A stretch of 64,000 bases of DNA from Pseudomonas svalbardensis (GCF_030053115.1 NZ_CP125619.1:5157501-5221500); one strand, 5' to 3'; shown: positions 1-10,193, counted from the first letter of the stretch. The notes: generated by a model from the sequence alone, not told the origin. Numbers and translations: made by a program.

Positions 1-2697
1 GGCTTCAACAACGCGATCATGGACGCCCTGATCCGTTTCCGTCGCATGCAGGGTCGTAACACCCTGTGGCAGCCGGGTACCGACCACGCCGGTATCGCCA
101 CGCAAATGCTGGTGGAGCGCCAACTCGAAGCCCAGGGCCAGAATCGTCACGATCTGGGCCGTGAGAAATTCCTCGAAAAAGTCTGGGAATGGAAGGATCA
201 GTCCGGCGGCAACATCAGCCGTCAGATCCGCCGTCTCGGCTCGTCCGTGGACTGGGGCCGCGAGCGCTTCACCATGGACGACGGCCTCTCGGAAGCCGTT
301 AAAGAAGCCTTTGTGCGCCTGCACGAAGACGGCCTGATCTACCGCGGCAAGCGTCTGGTCAACTGGGACACCAAGTTGCACACGGCAATTTCCGACCTCG
401 AAGTGGAAAACCACGACGAGAAAGGTTTCCTGTGGAACCTGAAATACCCGCTGGCCGACGGCGCCAAGACTGCTGAAGGCCAGGATTACCTGATCGTCGC
501 GACCACTCGCCCGGAAACCATGCTCGGCGACGCCGCCGTAGCGGTTAACCCGAACGATGAACGCTACCAGGCCCTGATCGGAAAATTCGTCGAGCTGCCG
601 CTGGTCGGCCGCCGCATTCCGATCATCGCCGATGATTACTGCGACCCTGAATTCGGCACCGGTTGCGTGAAAATCACCCCGGCCCACGATTTCAACGACT
701 ACGAAGTCGGCAAGCGCCACAACCTGCCGCTGCTGAACATCTTCGACAAAAACGCTGCTGTATTGCCGGCCTGTCAGGTGTTCAACCTCGACGGCACGCT
801 GAACGAAAGCATCGACGGCAAGATTCCGGCTGACTACGCCGGCCTTGACCGCTTCGAAGCGCGCAAGCAGATCGTTGCTGCGTTCGATGCTGCCGGCCTG
901 TTGGTCAGCGTCAACGACCACGCGCTGAAAGTGCCGAAAGGCGACCGCTCCGGCACTATCATCGAGCCGTGGCTGACCGACCAGTGGTACGTGTCGACCA
1001 AGCCTTTGGCTGAGCCTGCCATCGCCGCCGTTGAAGACGGCCGCATCGCGTTCGTGCCGAAACAGTACGAAAACATGTACTTCTCGTGGATGCGCGACAT
1101 CCAGGACTGGTGCATCAGCCGTCAGTTGTGGTGGGGCCACCGGATTCCGGCCTGGTACGACGAGTCGGGCAAAGTCTATGTCGGTCGCGACGAAGCCGAA
1201 GTACGTGCCAAGCACAACCTCGGCCCGGACGTTGCGCTGCAACAGGACAACGACGTTCTCGACACCTGGTTCAGCTCGGGTCTGTGGACGTTCTCGACGC
1301 TCGGCTGGCCTGAGCAGACCGAATTCCTGAAGAAATTCCACTCCACCGACGTGCTTGTGACCGGTTTCGACATCATTTTCTTCTGGGTTGCCCGGATGAT
1401 CATGCTCACCATGCACTTGGTGAAAAACGAAGACGGCACGCCGCAGGTTCCGTTCAAGACCGTTTATGTTCATGGCCTGGTGCGTGATGGCCAGGGCCAG
1501 AAGATGTCCAAGTCCAAGGGCAACGTTCTGGACCCGCTGGACATCATCGACGGCATCGAGCTCGAAGACCTGGTTCAGAAACGTACCTCGGGCATGATGC
1601 AGCCGAAACTGGCGAAGAAGATCGAGAAGCAGACCCGCGACGAGTTCGCCGACGGCATTGCCAGCTACGGCACCGACGCCCTGCGTTTCACCTTCTGCTC
1701 GCTGGCGTCCACCGGTCGCGACATCAAGTTCGACATGGGCCGCGTCGAAGGCTATCGCAACTTCTGCAACAAGATCTGGAACGCCGCGCGCTACGTGCTG
1801 GACAAGGGCGAGGATTGCGGTCAGAACGGCGAAGCTTACGAGCTGTCGCTGGCGGATCGCTGGATCATTTCGCAGCTGCAACGCACCGAAGCCGAAGTGA
1901 CCCGTCAACTCGATCAGTTCCGTTTCGACCTGGCTGCACAAGCCCTGTACGAGTTCATCTGGAACCAGTATTGCGACTGGTACCTGGAACTCTCCAAGCC
2001 TGTGCTGTGGGACGAAAACGCGCCGGTCGAACGTCAGCGCGGCACCCGCCGCACGCTGGTTCGGGTGTTGGAAGTCGCGCTGCGTCTGGCACATCCGTTC
2101 ATGCCGTTCATCACCGAAGAAATCTGGCAGCGCATCGCGCCGCTGGCCGGTATCGAAGGCAAGACGATCATGCTGCAACCGTGGCCAGTGGCCAATGAAG
2201 AGCGCATCGATCCGGCGGCCGAGAACGATATCGAGTGGCTCAAGGAACTGATGCTCGGTACGCGCAACATCCGTGGCGAAATGAACATCGGACCGGGCAA
2301 GCCGCTGAACCTGTTCCTGAAAAACGTCAGCGCTGAAGATCAGCGTCGTCTGACCGAGAACGAAGCCCTGCTGAAAAAGCTGGCTCGCCTCGAATCGATC
2401 ACTGTGTTGGCTACCGGCGAAGAAGCTCCGCTGTCCGCCACCGCACTGGTTGGCGAGATGGAAGTGCTGGTGCCAATGGCTGGCCTGATCGACAAAGATG
2501 CTGAGCTGGCGCGTCTGGACAAGGAAATCCTGCGTCTGCAGGGCGAAGTTCAGCGGGTTGGCGGCAAGCTGTCCAACGCCGGTTTCGTCGACAAGGCCCC
2601 GGCCGAAGTCATCGAGAAGGAACGCGCCAAACTGGCTGAGGCCGAACAGGCTTTGGGCAAGTTGGCCGAGCAGCATGCGCGGATTGCCAGTTTGTAA
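1..2697 (+). CDS. valS: Valine--tRNA ligase, 5'-truncated by window edge
   Basis: This class I aminoacyl-tRNA synthetase charges tRNA(Val) with valine in the cytoplasm. The reading frame is open from base 1, and the first residues ([10 protein letters not shown]) directly follow the HIGH region in known ValS proteins, so about 50 N-terminal residues including HIGH lie outside the window. Visible parts are the CP1 editing domain ([10 protein letters not shown] near window codon 168), the KMSKS loop at window codons 501-505, the anticodon-binding region, and a C-terminal coiled-coil arm over the last 65 or so residues. The segment after KMSKS (EKRT-MMQP type) is normal for gammaproteobacterial ValS. 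A hairpin terminator follows directly. Confidence 0.98.
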   Translation, partial: GFNNAIMDALIRFRRMQGRNTLWQPGTDHAGIATQMLVERQLEAQGQNRHDLGREKFLEKVWEWKDQSGGNISRQIRRLGSSVDWGRERFTMDDGLSEAVKEAFVRLHEDGLIYRGKRLVNWDTKLHTAISDLEVENHDEKGFLWNLKYPLADGAKTAEGQDYLIVATTRPETMLGDAAVAVNPNDERYQALIGKFVELPLVGRRIPIIADDYCDPEFGTGCVKITPAHDFNDYEVGKRHNLPLLNIFDKNAAVLPACQVFNLDGTLNESIDGKIPADYAGLDRFEARKQIVAAFDAAGLLVSVNDHALKVPKGDRSGTIIEPWLTDQWYVSTKPLAEPAIAAVEDGRIAFVPKQYENMYFSWMRDIQDWCISRQLWWGHRIPAWYDESGKVYVGRDEAEVRAKHNLGPDVALQQDNDVLDTWFSSGLWTFSTLGWPEQTEFLKKFHSTDVLVTGFDIIFFWVARMIMLTMHLVKNEDGTPQVPFKTVYVHGLVRDGQGQKMSKSKGNVLDPLDIIDGIELEDLVQKRTSGMMQPKLAKKIEKQTRDEFADGIASYGTDALRFTFCSLASTGRDIKFDMGRVEGYRNFCNKIWNAARYVLDKGEDCGQNGEAYELSLADRWIISQLQRTEAEVTRQLDQFRFDLAAQALYEFIWNQYCDWYLELSKPVLWDENAPVERQRGTRRTLVRVLEVALRLAHPFMPFITEEIWQRIAPLAGIEGKTIMLQPWPVANEERIDPAAENDIEWLKELMLGTRNIRGEMNIGPGKPLNLFLKNVSAEDQRRLTENEALLKKLARLESITVLATGEEAPLSATALVGEMEVLVPMAGLIDKDAELARLDKEILRLQGEVQRVGGKLSNAGFVDKAPAEVIEKERAKLAEAEQALGKLAEQHARIASL

Positions 2698-2712
2698 CGG
2701 TAAATCGCAATG

Positions 2713-2745
2713 AAAGAGGGAGGCCCGCAACGGTCTCCCTTTTTT
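2713..2745 (+). terminator. Rho-independent terminator of valS
   Basis: A short stem (AGGGAG paired with CTCCCT, 2717-2722 with 2735-2740) is followed by six T residues, starting 16 bases after the valS stop codon. Confidence 0.75.
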
Positions 2746-2767
2746 GTGCCTGCCATTTTCGCTTTCT

Positions 2768-2855
2768 GTAGGAGCGAGGCTTGCCCGCGAAGAACGATAA
2801 CGCGGTATGTCGGTTTGACCGCGTCGCGGCTTTCGCGGGCAAGCCTCGCTCCTAC
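2768..2855. repeat. REP palindrome (pair of inverted REP units)
   Basis: Two inverted copies of the Pseudomonas REP unit face each other: GTAGGAGCGAGGCTTGCCCG at 2768-2787 and its complement ending CTCGCTCCTAC at 2855, with about 38 bases between them. It lies between valS and rlmF. The same unit recurs at 20498-20585 and, in degenerate form, at 31402-31469, where 20 bases of the spacer are also identical. Confidence 0.9.
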
Positions 2856-2928
2856 GGGATCCCCCGCGCGGCCATTGTCTGTGGGACAATACCCGCCACT
2901 TTTAGCCATACCCGAATCGACCACGCCC

Positions 2929-3951
2929 ATGAACGCCCCCCGCACACCAAGACCTGCGCGCAAGAAGCCTGACTCCGCCACCCCGGCCAAAGCCGTGGAA
3001 CCGCGTGAAAAGGCCAGCCTGCACCCGCGCAACCGCCATCAGGGTCGTTACGACTTCCCGGCGCTGATCAAAACCACGCCGGAACTGGCGAAGTTCGTGA
3101 TCATCAACCCGTACGGCAAAGAAAGCATCGACTTCGCCAGCCCGGACGCTGTGCGGGTGTTCAACCGTGCGTTGCTCAAGTCGTTCTACGGCGTCGCCCA
3201 TTGGGACATCCCCGCCGACTACCTCTGCCCACCGGTTCCGGGCCGTGCCGATTACGTGCACTTCCTGGCCGACCTGCTAGCCAGCGTCAACGACGGCGAG
3301 ATCCCTCGCGGCGCGCCGGTCAAGGTGCTGGATATCGGCATGGGCGCCAACTGCGTCTATCCGTTGATCGGCTACAGCGACTACCGCTGGCACTTCCTCG
3401 GCTCGGAAATCGACCCGACGGCCGTGGCCGCTGCCAAAGCCATCGTGCAGTCCAACGGGTTGAACAAAGCCATCCAGCTGCGCCAGCAAAGCAACCCCAA
3501 GCACATTCTGTTGGGCCTGCTCGAACCCGGCGAACGCTTTGACCTGACCATGTGCAACCCGCCGTTCCACGCCTCGATGGACGAAGCGACCAAAGGCAGC
3601 GAGCGTAAATGGCGCGCCCTGGGTCGCGCCGACCCAAAACGCAAACTGCCGGTGCTGAACTTTGGCGGTCAATCGGCAGAATTGTGGTGTGAAGGTGGCG
3701 AAGCACGGTTTGTGACGCAACTGATCGCCGAGAGCGCACATTTCCAACATAAAGTGCTTTGGTTCAGCACCCTGGTGTCGAAAGCCTCAAACCTGCCGGC
3801 GATCCAGACGGCGCTGAAAAAGGCCGGCGTACTGGAAAGCCAGGTTGTGGAAATGTCTCAGGGGCAGAAGCAAAGCCGCTTCGTCGCCTGGACCTTCCAG
3901 ACCAAATCCGAGCAGCAGGTCTGGCGCGAACGTTGGGCTCGCAAAAGCTGA
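2929..3951 (+). CDS. rlmF: 23S rRNA (adenine(1618)-N6)-methyltransferase RlmF
   Basis: This is an S-adenosylmethionine-dependent methyltransferase predicted to methylate A1618 of 23S rRNA, 340 residues long. The SAM-binding motif [16 protein letters not shown] lies near residue 133, and the N6-adenine methyltransferase signature NPPF is at about 210-213. The N-terminus is basic (RPARKKP), as in other RlmF proteins. The frame stays open upstream to 2710, but that part runs through the REP sequence and the valS terminator, so the ATG at 2929 is chosen. The Pseudomonas neighbourhood valS-rlmF-hupN-yejK supports the name. Confidence 0.93.
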   Translation: MNAPRTPRPARKKPDSATPAKAVEPREKASLHPRNRHQGRYDFPALIKTTPELAKFVIINPYGKESIDFASPDAVRVFNRALLKSFYGVAHWDIPADYLCPPVPGRADYVHFLADLLASVNDGEIPRGAPVKVLDIGMGANCVYPLIGYSDYRWHFLGSEIDPTAVAAAKAIVQSNGLNKAIQLRQQSNPKHILLGLLEPGERFDLTMCNPPFHASMDEATKGSERKWRALGRADPKRKLPVLNFGGQSAELWCEGGEARFVTQLIAESAHFQHKVLWFSTLVSKASNLPAIQTALKKAGVLESQVVEMSQGQKQSRFVAWTFQTKSEQQVWRERWARKS

Positions 3952-4011
3952 GTAGCGGCTTAAACAGCAATTGGCCCTTGGTCAGTCGCTGAATCGCTGA
4001 ATCGCAGACAC

Positions 4012-4053
4012 AAAAAAGCCGTGCCCGGATCACTCCGGAGCACGGCTTTTTTT
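4012..4053. terminator. Bidirectional terminator between rlmF and hupN
   Basis: The hairpin AAAAAAGCCGTGC / GCACGGCTTTTTTT has a T tract on both strands, so it can end rlmF transcription on the plus strand and hupN transcription on the minus strand. Confidence 0.85.
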
Positions 4054-4061
4054 ACTGCGTC

Positions 4062-4343
4062 TTACTTGTTAACAGCGTCGGTCAGGCCTTTGGCCACAAC
4101 CAGCTTGATAACTTTCTTGGCAGCGATTTCGATGGCAGCGCCAGTCGAAGGGTTGCGGCCGGTACGGGCAGGACGCTCAGTCACTTTCAGTTTGCCGATA
4201 CCTGGCAGAGTGATTTCGCCGCCGTTTTCCAGCTGATCGGCAACGATTTGGCCCAGTTGGTCCAGAGCGTTACGCGCGGTGGTTTTTGGCGCGTCGATAG
4301 CTTCAGCGATGTCGGCGATCAGTTGGTCTTTAGTAAGAGCCAT
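4062..4343 (-). CDS. hupN: HU-family DNA-binding protein
   Basis: This small nucleoid protein of 93 residues belongs to the HU/IHF family and bends and compacts DNA without strong sequence preference. The diagnostic DNA-binding arm is intact (RPARTGRNPSTGAAIEI), preceded by GEITLPGIGKLKV. The ATG at 4343 is used. An in-frame extension to 4424 has no ribosome site and no family similarity. Its place beside yejK and rlmF matches the Pseudomonas hupN locus rather than hupB, which sits next to lon. The hupN name comes from this context and from memory of the family, so the class is certain and the symbol less so. Confidence 0.9.
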   Translation of the reverse strand: MALTKDQLIADIAEAIDAPKTTARNALDQLGQIVADQLENGGEITLPGIGKLKVTERPARTGRNPSTGAAIEIAAKKVIKLVVAKGLTDAVNK

Positions 4344-4737
4344 GTAGTGTTCCTTCCCTATCAAATTCATATGGATTGCAGAGTGCAGTGTCAGCCATCG
4401 AGCCCGATCTTCTGGATCTGGCACCCTCGGCCAATAACCACTGGATCGGGGTTATAGATACCGAAATCAGGGTTTGGTTCGACCTGACAAATGCTGAATG
4501 CACGCTTAACGCTGTGACTTCGCGTAAGACCGGGCAAAACTAGCACAGGGACGGGGAAATATCCGCCTCTAGCTACCCATTTGGTCAGCTTTATTACTCT
4601 AAAACTGTAAAAAACAGCATAAGCGCTATCGGACACCTGCGAATTGCCCTTCGTGCCGCGCCAAAACCAGTGGTTGCGGTACACTTGGCACTTTTTGGGG
4701 GAGCACGCCCTCCTCTCTTCAATCAGCCGAGAAGCCC
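4344..4737. promoter_or_regulatory. Divergent hupN/yejK intergenic region
   Basis: These 394 bases separate two divergently transcribed nucleoid-protein genes and must carry both promoters. The middle part (4560-4625) is AT-rich compared with the flanks. I could not assign convincing -35/-10 pairs. A TGGCAC box at 4686-4691 looks like half of a sigma-54 site, but the matching -12 element is missing. I see no gene here. Confidence 0.4.
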
Positions 4738-5742
4738 ATGCCGATCCGCCATTGCATCGTCCACCTGATCGACAAAAAACCCGACGGCACGCCCGCAGTC
4801 CTCCACGCTCGCGATTCCGAACTGGCCGAGTCGAGCGCCATCGAGTACATGCTTGCCGACCTCAATGAGAGCTACAACGCCAAACAAGGCAAGGCCTGGG
4901 GTTTCTTCCATGCTGAGTCCGGGGCGCATCCGTTCAGCGGCTGGCTGAAGGAATACCTCGAGGGCGGCAAGGATTTCACTGCGTTCAGTCGGGTGGCGGT
5001 GGAACACCTGCAAAAGCTGATGGAAGAGTCGAACCTCTCTGTGGGCGGCCACGTGCTGTTTGCCCATTATCAGCAAGGCATGACCGACTACCTGGCGATC
5101 GCCCTGCTACACCACAGTGAAGGCGTTGCAGTGACTGATCAGCTGGACGTGACCCCGTCCCGGCACCTGGACCTGGGGCAACTGCACCTGGCGGCACGGA
5201 TCAACGTGTCCGAGTGGCAGAACAACAAGCAGTCCAAGCAATACATTTCGTTCATCAAAGGCAAGAACGGCAAAAAGGTTTCGGAGTATTTCCGCGACTT
5301 CATCGGCTGCCAGGAAGGCGTCGACGGCCCCGGCGAGACCCGCACCCTACTCAAGGCTTTCAGTGACTTCGTCGAAAGCGAAGACCTGCCGGAAGAATCC
5401 GCCCGCGAGAAAACCAAGACACTGGTGGATTACGCCAGCAGCCAGGCAAAACTGGGCGAACCCATGGGCCTGGAAGAACTCTCGGAGCTGATCGACGAAG
5501 AGCGCCCGAAAGCCTTCTACGACCACATCCGCAACAAGGACTACGGCCTGTCGCCGGAGATTCCGGCAGATAAACGTACCCTCAACCAGTTCCGCCGCTT
5601 CACCGGCCGCGCCGAAGGCCTGTCCATCAGCTTCGAAGCGCACCTGCTGGGCTCGAAGATCGAATACGACGAAGAAGCCGGCACGCTGATCATCAAAGGT
5701 CTGCCGACTCAACTCACCGATCAACTCAAGCGACGTAGCTGA
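4738..5742 (+). CDS. yejK: Nucleoid-associated protein YejK (NdpA)
   Basis: This is a 334-residue protein of the NdpA/YejK family, which associates with the bacterial nucleoid; its biochemical role is poorly defined. The start ([17 protein letters not shown]) and the end ([19 protein letters not shown]) match the family closely, and the length is normal. It is transcribed away from the HU-type gene hupN. Its stop codon overlaps the start of the downstream glutaredoxin gene by one base (TGATG), so the two are probably translationally coupled. Confidence 0.93.
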   Translation: MPIRHCIVHLIDKKPDGTPAVLHARDSELAESSAIEYMLADLNESYNAKQGKAWGFFHAESGAHPFSGWLKEYLEGGKDFTAFSRVAVEHLQKLMEESNLSVGGHVLFAHYQQGMTDYLAIALLHHSEGVAVTDQLDVTPSRHLDLGQLHLAARINVSEWQNNKQSKQYISFIKGKNGKKVSEYFRDFIGCQEGVDGPGETRTLLKAFSDFVESEDLPEESAREKTKTLVDYASSQAKLGEPMGLEELSELIDEERPKAFYDHIRNKDYGLSPEIPADKRTLNQFRRFTGRAEGLSISFEAHLLGSKIEYDEEAGTLIIKGLPTQLTDQLKRRS

Positions 5743-6092
5743 TGCTCGGCGGCGTACTGAAGAAATGCCTGCTGATCCTGCTGGTGGTCGTGGCCTACCA
5801 GAACTGGGGCAAGATCGAGCAGGTGTTCCATCCGGCGCAGGTGGTGTCGGAACAGACTCAGGCCAAGGCCAACGTCGTGCTCTACGCCACTGAATGGTGT
5901 GGTTACTGCAAACTGACCCAGCGCTTTCTCGATCAGAAAGGCATTCCCTATAAGGAGTTCGATATCGAGAAGGATGCCACGGCGCGCAAGGCCTACGAGG
6001 CGTTGGGTGGCGGCGGAATTCCGATCATCGATGTGAACGGGACGTTGATTCGCGGGTATGACCCGGACGCCATTCTCGCCGCACTGAAGTAA
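5742..6092 (+). CDS. Membrane-anchored glutaredoxin-like protein
   Basis: This 116-residue thiol-redox protein has an N-terminal hydrophobic segment (about residues 6-18, KKCLLILLVVVAY) and a glutaredoxin fold carrying the active site CGYC in TEWCGYCKLT, followed by the cis-proline motif GGIPIIDVNG. It probably reduces disulfides while tethered to the inner membrane; which side it faces cannot be read from the sequence. The ATG overlaps the yejK stop by one base. It is most likely co-transcribed with yejK. Confidence 0.88.
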   Translation: MLGGVLKKCLLILLVVVAYQNWGKIEQVFHPAQVVSEQTQAKANVVLYATEWCGYCKLTQRFLDQKGIPYKEFDIEKDATARKAYEALGGGGIPIIDVNGTLIRGYDPDAILAALK

Positions 6093-6125
6093 ACACAAAT
6101 CCCTGCTCCTACAAAGGCGTGGGGC

Positions 6126-7061
6126 TCAGCGTTTTTCGATGCGGAACCCGAACCGCGGGAAGTGCACATGCACAACACCGCCCCGCTCGTCTTCACGACG
6201 CAGAATCAACTCTTCACTGCCCGCAAACAGCAACTCACCCGCCACCGGGTCAACGCCGTAATCGATGGCGGCAATGACCACCTGCTGGCCAGCCTCAAAA
6301 CCATTCGGCTCGTCGAATTGCTCCTCCGGCAATGCGGCCGGTGTGGCATTGCGCGCAACCTCCAGCGCCTCCTCGGACGTCATCTCGCTGAACGCGCCAT
6401 GACCGAAGCCCAGCACGCGACCCAGCCACGCCGAAACCGCTGGATAAGCATCGACCAACGGTGAAGTGACGGGCGTGGCTTTGAGGAACCACAACGGATG
6501 GACCAGGGCGAAGTCGGCAATCGACGGTTCACCGAACAGGAAGTCGCCCTGCTCACGCTGAAGCTGTTGCTCCAGACGCGTCATGATGGTCGGCCATTGA
6601 TGCAGGGCCTGCTCTGCCGACAGCCGTGTGGCGCTGCCACCGCTGAACAACTCCGCGCGATCGGCAATGAACGCCTTGATCGCTTCCGGTGGCATATTGC
6701 CGAAGCGCACGGCGATCGATTCCGGTTGAAACACCAGGCTGACCGCGTGCTGAAACACCACCGAATCCGCCCATGCGGCGAACGTGGCGGTGATCATTTC
6801 CTGACCTTCCGGGAAGAACGCCGGCAAGGCTTTTTCCTGTTCCAGACGACGGGCGATCAGCGAGGTGTCGCAATAGATATCCGCGCCAATCTGCAACACC
6901 GGCGTCTTGCGGTAGCCGCCGGTCAGCGCGGTCAGATCGGGTTTTGGCATCACCGGCGAGATCTTCACCGAGCGCCAGGACAACCCTTTGAAGCCCAGCA
7001 GCAAGCGGGCCTTTTCAGAAAAAGGGGACGTCGGGTAATGATGCAAAATCAACTCGGACAT
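6126..7061 (-). CDS. Glutathione S-transferase family protein
   Basis: This 311-residue protein has a thioredoxin-like N-terminal GST domain (ELILHHYPTSPFSEKARLLLG, then KTPVLQIG and a D-T-S motif near residue 65) and a helical GST C-terminal domain, extended by about 90 residues beyond a typical GST. The substrate is unknown. The ATG at 7061 is chosen because the GST fold begins there; the upstream in-frame extension is not conserved-looking. It converges on the glutaredoxin gene. Confidence 0.85.
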   Translation of the reverse strand: MSELILHHYPTSPFSEKARLLLGFKGLSWRSVKISPVMPKPDLTALTGGYRKTPVLQIGADIYCDTSLIARRLEQEKALPAFFPEGQEMITATFAAWADSVVFQHAVSLVFQPESIAVRFGNMPPEAIKAFIADRAELFSGGSATRLSAEQALHQWPTIMTRLEQQLQREQGDFLFGEPSIADFALVHPLWFLKATPVTSPLVDAYPAVSAWLGRVLGFGHGAFSEMTSEEALEVARNATPAALPEEQFDEPNGFEAGQQVVIAAIDYGVDPVAGELLFAGSEELILRREDERGGVVHVHFPRFGFRIEKR

Positions 7062-7149
7062 GCTCGGCTCCGCCGCACGGATAAGGAATCCGCAGCTTAG
7101 CGCGCATTCCCTGAGCAGCCCAGCCATCTGCCTGATGGGCGCTTATCAG

Positions 7150-7470
7150 TCAGATTGATAAGCCCGCAGCAGCACTCGCCACCAGGCATTCCTTGGCACT
7201 TTTCTTGAGTTTTTTGATCAGCCGTTCCTGACGCAGCGCTTCGCTTTTATCGCGGCAGGCTTCGGTGTAGACCAATGCCACGGCAGGGCTGGAGAGAAAA
7301 AAGCGCGCGCCCTTGCCGCTCTGGTGGGTGGCGAAGCGACGCACGGGGTCATCGCTGATCCCGCAGTAGAGCGAACCATTGGCCGCGCGAACGAGGTAGA
7401 CGAACCAGGGTTTGCTGACAGGCAGCGTCGGTTCGGCGGCAGTGACGGAAGATTCGCTGGCGGTGTTCAC
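7150..7470 (-). CDS. GIY-YIG nuclease-family protein (YhbQ-like)
   Basis: This small protein of 106 residues carries a single GIY-YIG domain: [17 protein letters not shown] contains the two strands that name the family, followed by the conserved arginine (DPVRRFATH) and a glutamate (YTEA). It resembles the UPF0213/YhbQ group, for which DNA or RNA cleavage has been suggested but the physiological role is unclear. The start codon is GTG. No strong Shine-Dalgarno sequence is visible. Confidence 0.88.
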   Translation of the reverse strand: MNTASESSVTAAEPTLPVSKPWFVYLVRAANGSLYCGISDDPVRRFATHQSGKGARFFLSSPAVALVYTEACRDKSEALRQERLIKKLKKSAKECLVASAAAGLSI

Positions 7471-7510
7471 GTGACGATCAAGGCTTGAAAGGAAACAAGC
7501 CGCGATCTTA

Positions 7511-7981
7511 TCAGCGACTGGCCTGGAATGCCTTCAGACCCTTCAAGGCTTGCGCGCGCACGGCGTTTCTCACCGCCGGCGTCCAGCCTAACAACAGCCC
7601 TTTGAAACCCAGCGCCTGTCGGGACCAGGCCCACATATCGAAGCTGTCGTGATGCTCGCAAATCTTGCCATCGCGAAAAACAAAACGCGCCTGAATGTCG
7701 TTGACCACGGTGTTGCCGGTCTGGCTGAACAGGTACGTCGCCACCCAATGGGCGCCGCCCGTGCGCTCATCGCTGCGCACGTTATCGAACGTCAGGGAAA
7801 AATCCTTGGCCCGGGTGGTGAGCATGCGCCACATGTCGCCGGCCTCTTGGCCGCGCAGTTCGCCGAACGCCGGATCACTGAACACCACGTCGTCGGTATA
7901 GCAGGCGCTCATGGCCTCGGCATCCAGCCGCTGGAAGGCTTGGTAGAACTGGGTGATCAAAGCGTTGTGGGCATCACTCAT
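7511..7981 (-). CDS. SnoaL-like / NTF2-fold protein
   Basis: This protein of 156 residues has the NTF2-like fold typical of SnoaL-type polyketide-cyclase relatives ([35 protein letters not shown]). Such proteins bind small hydrophobic ligands or act as isomerases or dehydratases; nothing here tells which. The ATG at 7981 is preceded by a purine-rich AGAGGGAG segment on the minus strand. It is probably separated transcriptionally from the upstream MFS gene by the stem-loop at 8065-8101. Confidence 0.82.
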   Translation of the reverse strand: MSDAHNALITQFYQAFQRLDAEAMSACYTDDVVFSDPAFGELRGQEAGDMWRMLTTRAKDFSLTFDNVRSDERTGGAHWVATYLFSQTGNTVVNDIQARFVFRDGKICEHHDSFDMWAWSRQALGFKGLLLGWTPAVRNAVRAQALKGLKAFQASR

Positions 7982-8064
7982 GGACAGGCTCCCTCTGGAT
8001 GTGCAAATAGATGCGCAAAGTGGTTTCAAAAGATTGCCTGCACGATAGTCAACAAAGGCGCGAA

Positions 8065-8101
8065 ACACTATCGGCATTCGTGGAACGAATACCGACAGTG
8101 T
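8065..8101 (-). terminator. Stem-loop after the MFS gene
   Basis: A long imperfect hairpin (ACACT, TCGG and ATTCGT pairing with ACGAAT, CCGA and AGTGT, with two mismatches and a GGA loop) follows the MFS stop codon on the minus strand. Only three T residues follow, so it may be a weak terminator or an mRNA-stabilising structure. Confidence 0.5.
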
Positions 8102-8108
8102 GCGGGTG

Positions 8109-9425
8109 TCAGACCTTTTCGCTTTCGACCTGGACGTACAGCGAACGTCCGGCGCCGAGACCGGCGATGATCGCCCCAAGGCCGATGATGCCGAAAATCC
8201 AGCCCAAGGCGTTCCAGCCGCCGGTCCAGTCATGCACGATACCGACCGCGAGCGGCCCCATGGACGCCAGGGTGTAACCGAAGCCTTGGGCCATGCTCGA
8301 CAGGTTCGCCGCGACATGGGCGTCCCGCGAACGCAACACAATCAGGGTCAACGCCAGACTGAACGCACCGCCCTGCCCGAGACCCAGCAGGATCGCCCAG
8401 CCCCACAAGCCTTCGATCGGTGCGTATAGGCAACCGAACAAGCCGCCAAGGGTCAGCAGCATGACGATGACGATCGCCAGACGCTGATCCTTGCCACGCG
8501 TCGCCAGCCATGGCGCCGCCAGTGAACTTGCCAACTGAACGATGACCGAGCCTGATAGCACCAGACCCGCCTGGGTCGGCGTCAGGCCGCGACCGATCAG
8601 GATCGACGGCAACCAGCCGAACACGATGTAGGCCAGAGAAGATTGCAGGCCCATGTAGAGCGTCACTTGCCAGGCCAGTGGATCACGCAGTAGACCGCGA
8701 ACCCGATACGCGACGTTGTGCGCGCCGTGTTTCTGGCCGACTTGTGGCAACCAGAAAATCGCCGCGACCAATGCCGGTACCACCCAGAAACCGAGGCCCA
8801 AGGCCCAGTTCTTGTCGAAATGCTCGCTCAACGGCACGGTCGCGCCCGCGGCCATCGCCGCCCCAAGGCACAGGGCCATGGTGTAGACGCCGGTCATGGT
8901 GCCCGCGTGCTTGGCGAAGTCGCGTTTAACGATGCCGGGCAGCAATACGCCGATCACACCAATGCTCGCGCCGGCCAGCACGCTGCCGGCAAACAGGCCG
9001 ATCTCACCGAACGAACTGCGCAGGATGATCCCGCCGGCCAACATCAAGAGAATGCCCAACACCACTCGCTCGGCGCCGAAACGTCGTGCCAACACGGGCG
9101 CCAGCGGTGCAAACAAACCGAGGCACAGCACCGGCAACGTCGTCAGCAAACCGGCCTGGGCTGCCGACAAACCGAGGGTTTTCGAAATCTCGCTGAGCAT
9201 CGGCGCCATGCTTGACAGCGCCGGGCGCAGGTTCAGCGCCACCAGAATCAGGCCCAGCAACAACAGCCACGGGCGGCGCAGGATCGGGTGACTTTGCTGG
9301 ACCTGTTCGTCATCCGCCTCGGCGTCGATCAGCAGCTCTTTGAGCTCCGCCGTGCGCTTGGCTTGGGGGATGCTGCTGTTGTTGACCTGCTGGCTGGACA
9401 TGGGGTTCTCGGTTTCAAGGTTCAT
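8109..9425 (-). CDS. MFS transporter, CynX/NimT family
   Basis: This 438-residue inner-membrane protein of the major facilitator superfamily resembles the cyanate permease-like CynX/NimT group. About twelve hydrophobic segments are visible, starting with LLLLGLILVALNLRPALSSMAPM, a signature of that group. The substrate is unknown. A GAGG sequence 9-10 bases upstream favours the ATG at 9425, which overlaps the end of the upstream GntR-type regulator by 11 bases. A second ATG at 9401 is possible. The overlap implies co-expression and translational coupling with the regulator. Confidence 0.88.
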   Translation of the reverse strand: MNLETENPMSSQQVNNSSIPQAKRTAELKELLIDAEADDEQVQQSHPILRRPWLLLLGLILVALNLRPALSSMAPMLSEISKTLGLSAAQAGLLTTLPVLCLGLFAPLAPVLARRFGAERVVLGILLMLAGGIILRSSFGEIGLFAGSVLAGASIGVIGVLLPGIVKRDFAKHAGTMTGVYTMALCLGAAMAAGATVPLSEHFDKNWALGLGFWVVPALVAAIFWLPQVGQKHGAHNVAYRVRGLLRDPLAWQVTLYMGLQSSLAYIVFGWLPSILIGRGLTPTQAGLVLSGSVIVQLASSLAAPWLATRGKDQRLAIVIVMLLTLGGLFGCLYAPIEGLWGWAILLGLGQGGAFSLALTLIVLRSRDAHVAANLSSMAQGFGYTLASMGPLAVGIVHDWTGGWNALGWIFGIIGLGAIIAGLGAGRSLYVQVESEKV

Positions 9426-10074
9426 TGATCAACTGCCTCGACAGGGCTTTGGCCCGTTCCGGGTCGCGTTGCTCGACGGCATCAAGCAGTTCGATATGGA
9501 GGTCGAACACTTCTTGGCGTCGAGGTGAAATGTTCAGGGTTTCGCGCAAATGCGCACCGACGACGCTGGAGAAATAGCGGTACAACTCGCTGAGCGTCGG
9601 GTTGTGTGCGGCGTCAACCAGACGGCGGTGGAACACCAGATCGCAGGCGATATACGTGTCGAGATCGCCGTGGTAGTGACTGCCACTGACGCCCAACGCC
9701 TCGCGCAATGCCACCAGGTCTTCGTCGGTACGACGCAACGCGGCCAGGCCGATGGCCTCGACTTCCAGAATGTGCCGAGTTTCCCGGGCCTGTTCATGGG
9801 AGCAGCGAGACAACGCCTTCATGGTGTCGAGCGGATCGACCACCGCCCGCAGGTAGCTGCCATCGCCCTGACGGATTTCGATCAACCCGGAAAACGCCAA
9901 TACGCGCATGGCTTCGCGCACGGTGTTACGGCTGATGCCCAGTTCGGCGGACAGCTCTGGCTCGGTGGGCAAGCGTTGGCCGACGACCCAAACGCCTTCA
10001 TTGATGCGCAGGCGGAGCTGGTCCAGCGCCTGATCGACCAGGGATCGTTTAACTAATGGAGAAATGTCTGACAT
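9415..10074 (-). CDS. GntR/FadR-family (FCD) transcriptional regulator
   Basis: This DNA-binding repressor or activator has 219 residues. The N-terminal winged helix of GntR type is clear (RLPTEPELSAELGISRNTVREAMRVLAFSGLIE), and the helical FCD ligand-binding domain follows, with metal-binding type residues (D, H, H) spread through it. The ATG at 10074 has a good ribosome site (GAAAGGG); an upstream TTG is less likely. The gene overlaps the MFS transporter gene, so it very likely controls that transporter. An inverted repeat just upstream suggests autoregulation. Confidence 0.9.
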   Translation of the reverse strand: MSDISPLVKRSLVDQALDQLRLRINEGVWVVGQRLPTEPELSAELGISRNTVREAMRVLAFSGLIEIRQGDGSYLRAVVDPLDTMKALSRCSHEQARETRHILEVEAIGLAALRRTDEDLVALREALGVSGSHYHGDLDTYIACDLVFHRRLVDAAHNPTLSELYRYFSSVVGAHLRETLNISPRRQEVFDLHIELLDAVEQRDPERAKALSRQLINEP

Positions 10075-10086
10075 GGAATTCGCCCT

Positions 10087-10107
10087 TTCATCCAATCATA
10101 GGATGAA
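10087..10107. promoter_or_regulatory. Perfect inverted repeat, likely GntR operator
   Basis: TTCATCC and GGATGAA form a perfect 7-bp inverted repeat around a 7-base spacer, 13 bases upstream of the regulator's start codon. The size and placement fit a dimeric FCD regulator binding its own promoter. The sequence is seen; the function is inferred. Confidence 0.55.
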
Positions 10108-10193
10108 TTTTCTGACATCTTAGTCAGCTACGTGTAGGACGGCAACCGCCTACGGTCAGGGAGAGGGAAATGGAGCGGGATTTTCGATTAGTC

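Noticed and set aside
1570..1650. Apparent insertion after the KMSKS motif of ValS
   Set aside because: The same segment (MMQP, KRT) is found in E. coli and other gammaproteobacterial ValS proteins, so it is normal.
2710..2928. N-terminal extension of rlmF
   Set aside because: The open frame upstream of 2929 runs through the valS terminator and a REP element; it is not coding.
4680..4705. TGGCAC box upstream of yejK as a sigma-54 promoter
   Set aside because: The -12 element is GGGGG rather than TTGC, so it does not fit.
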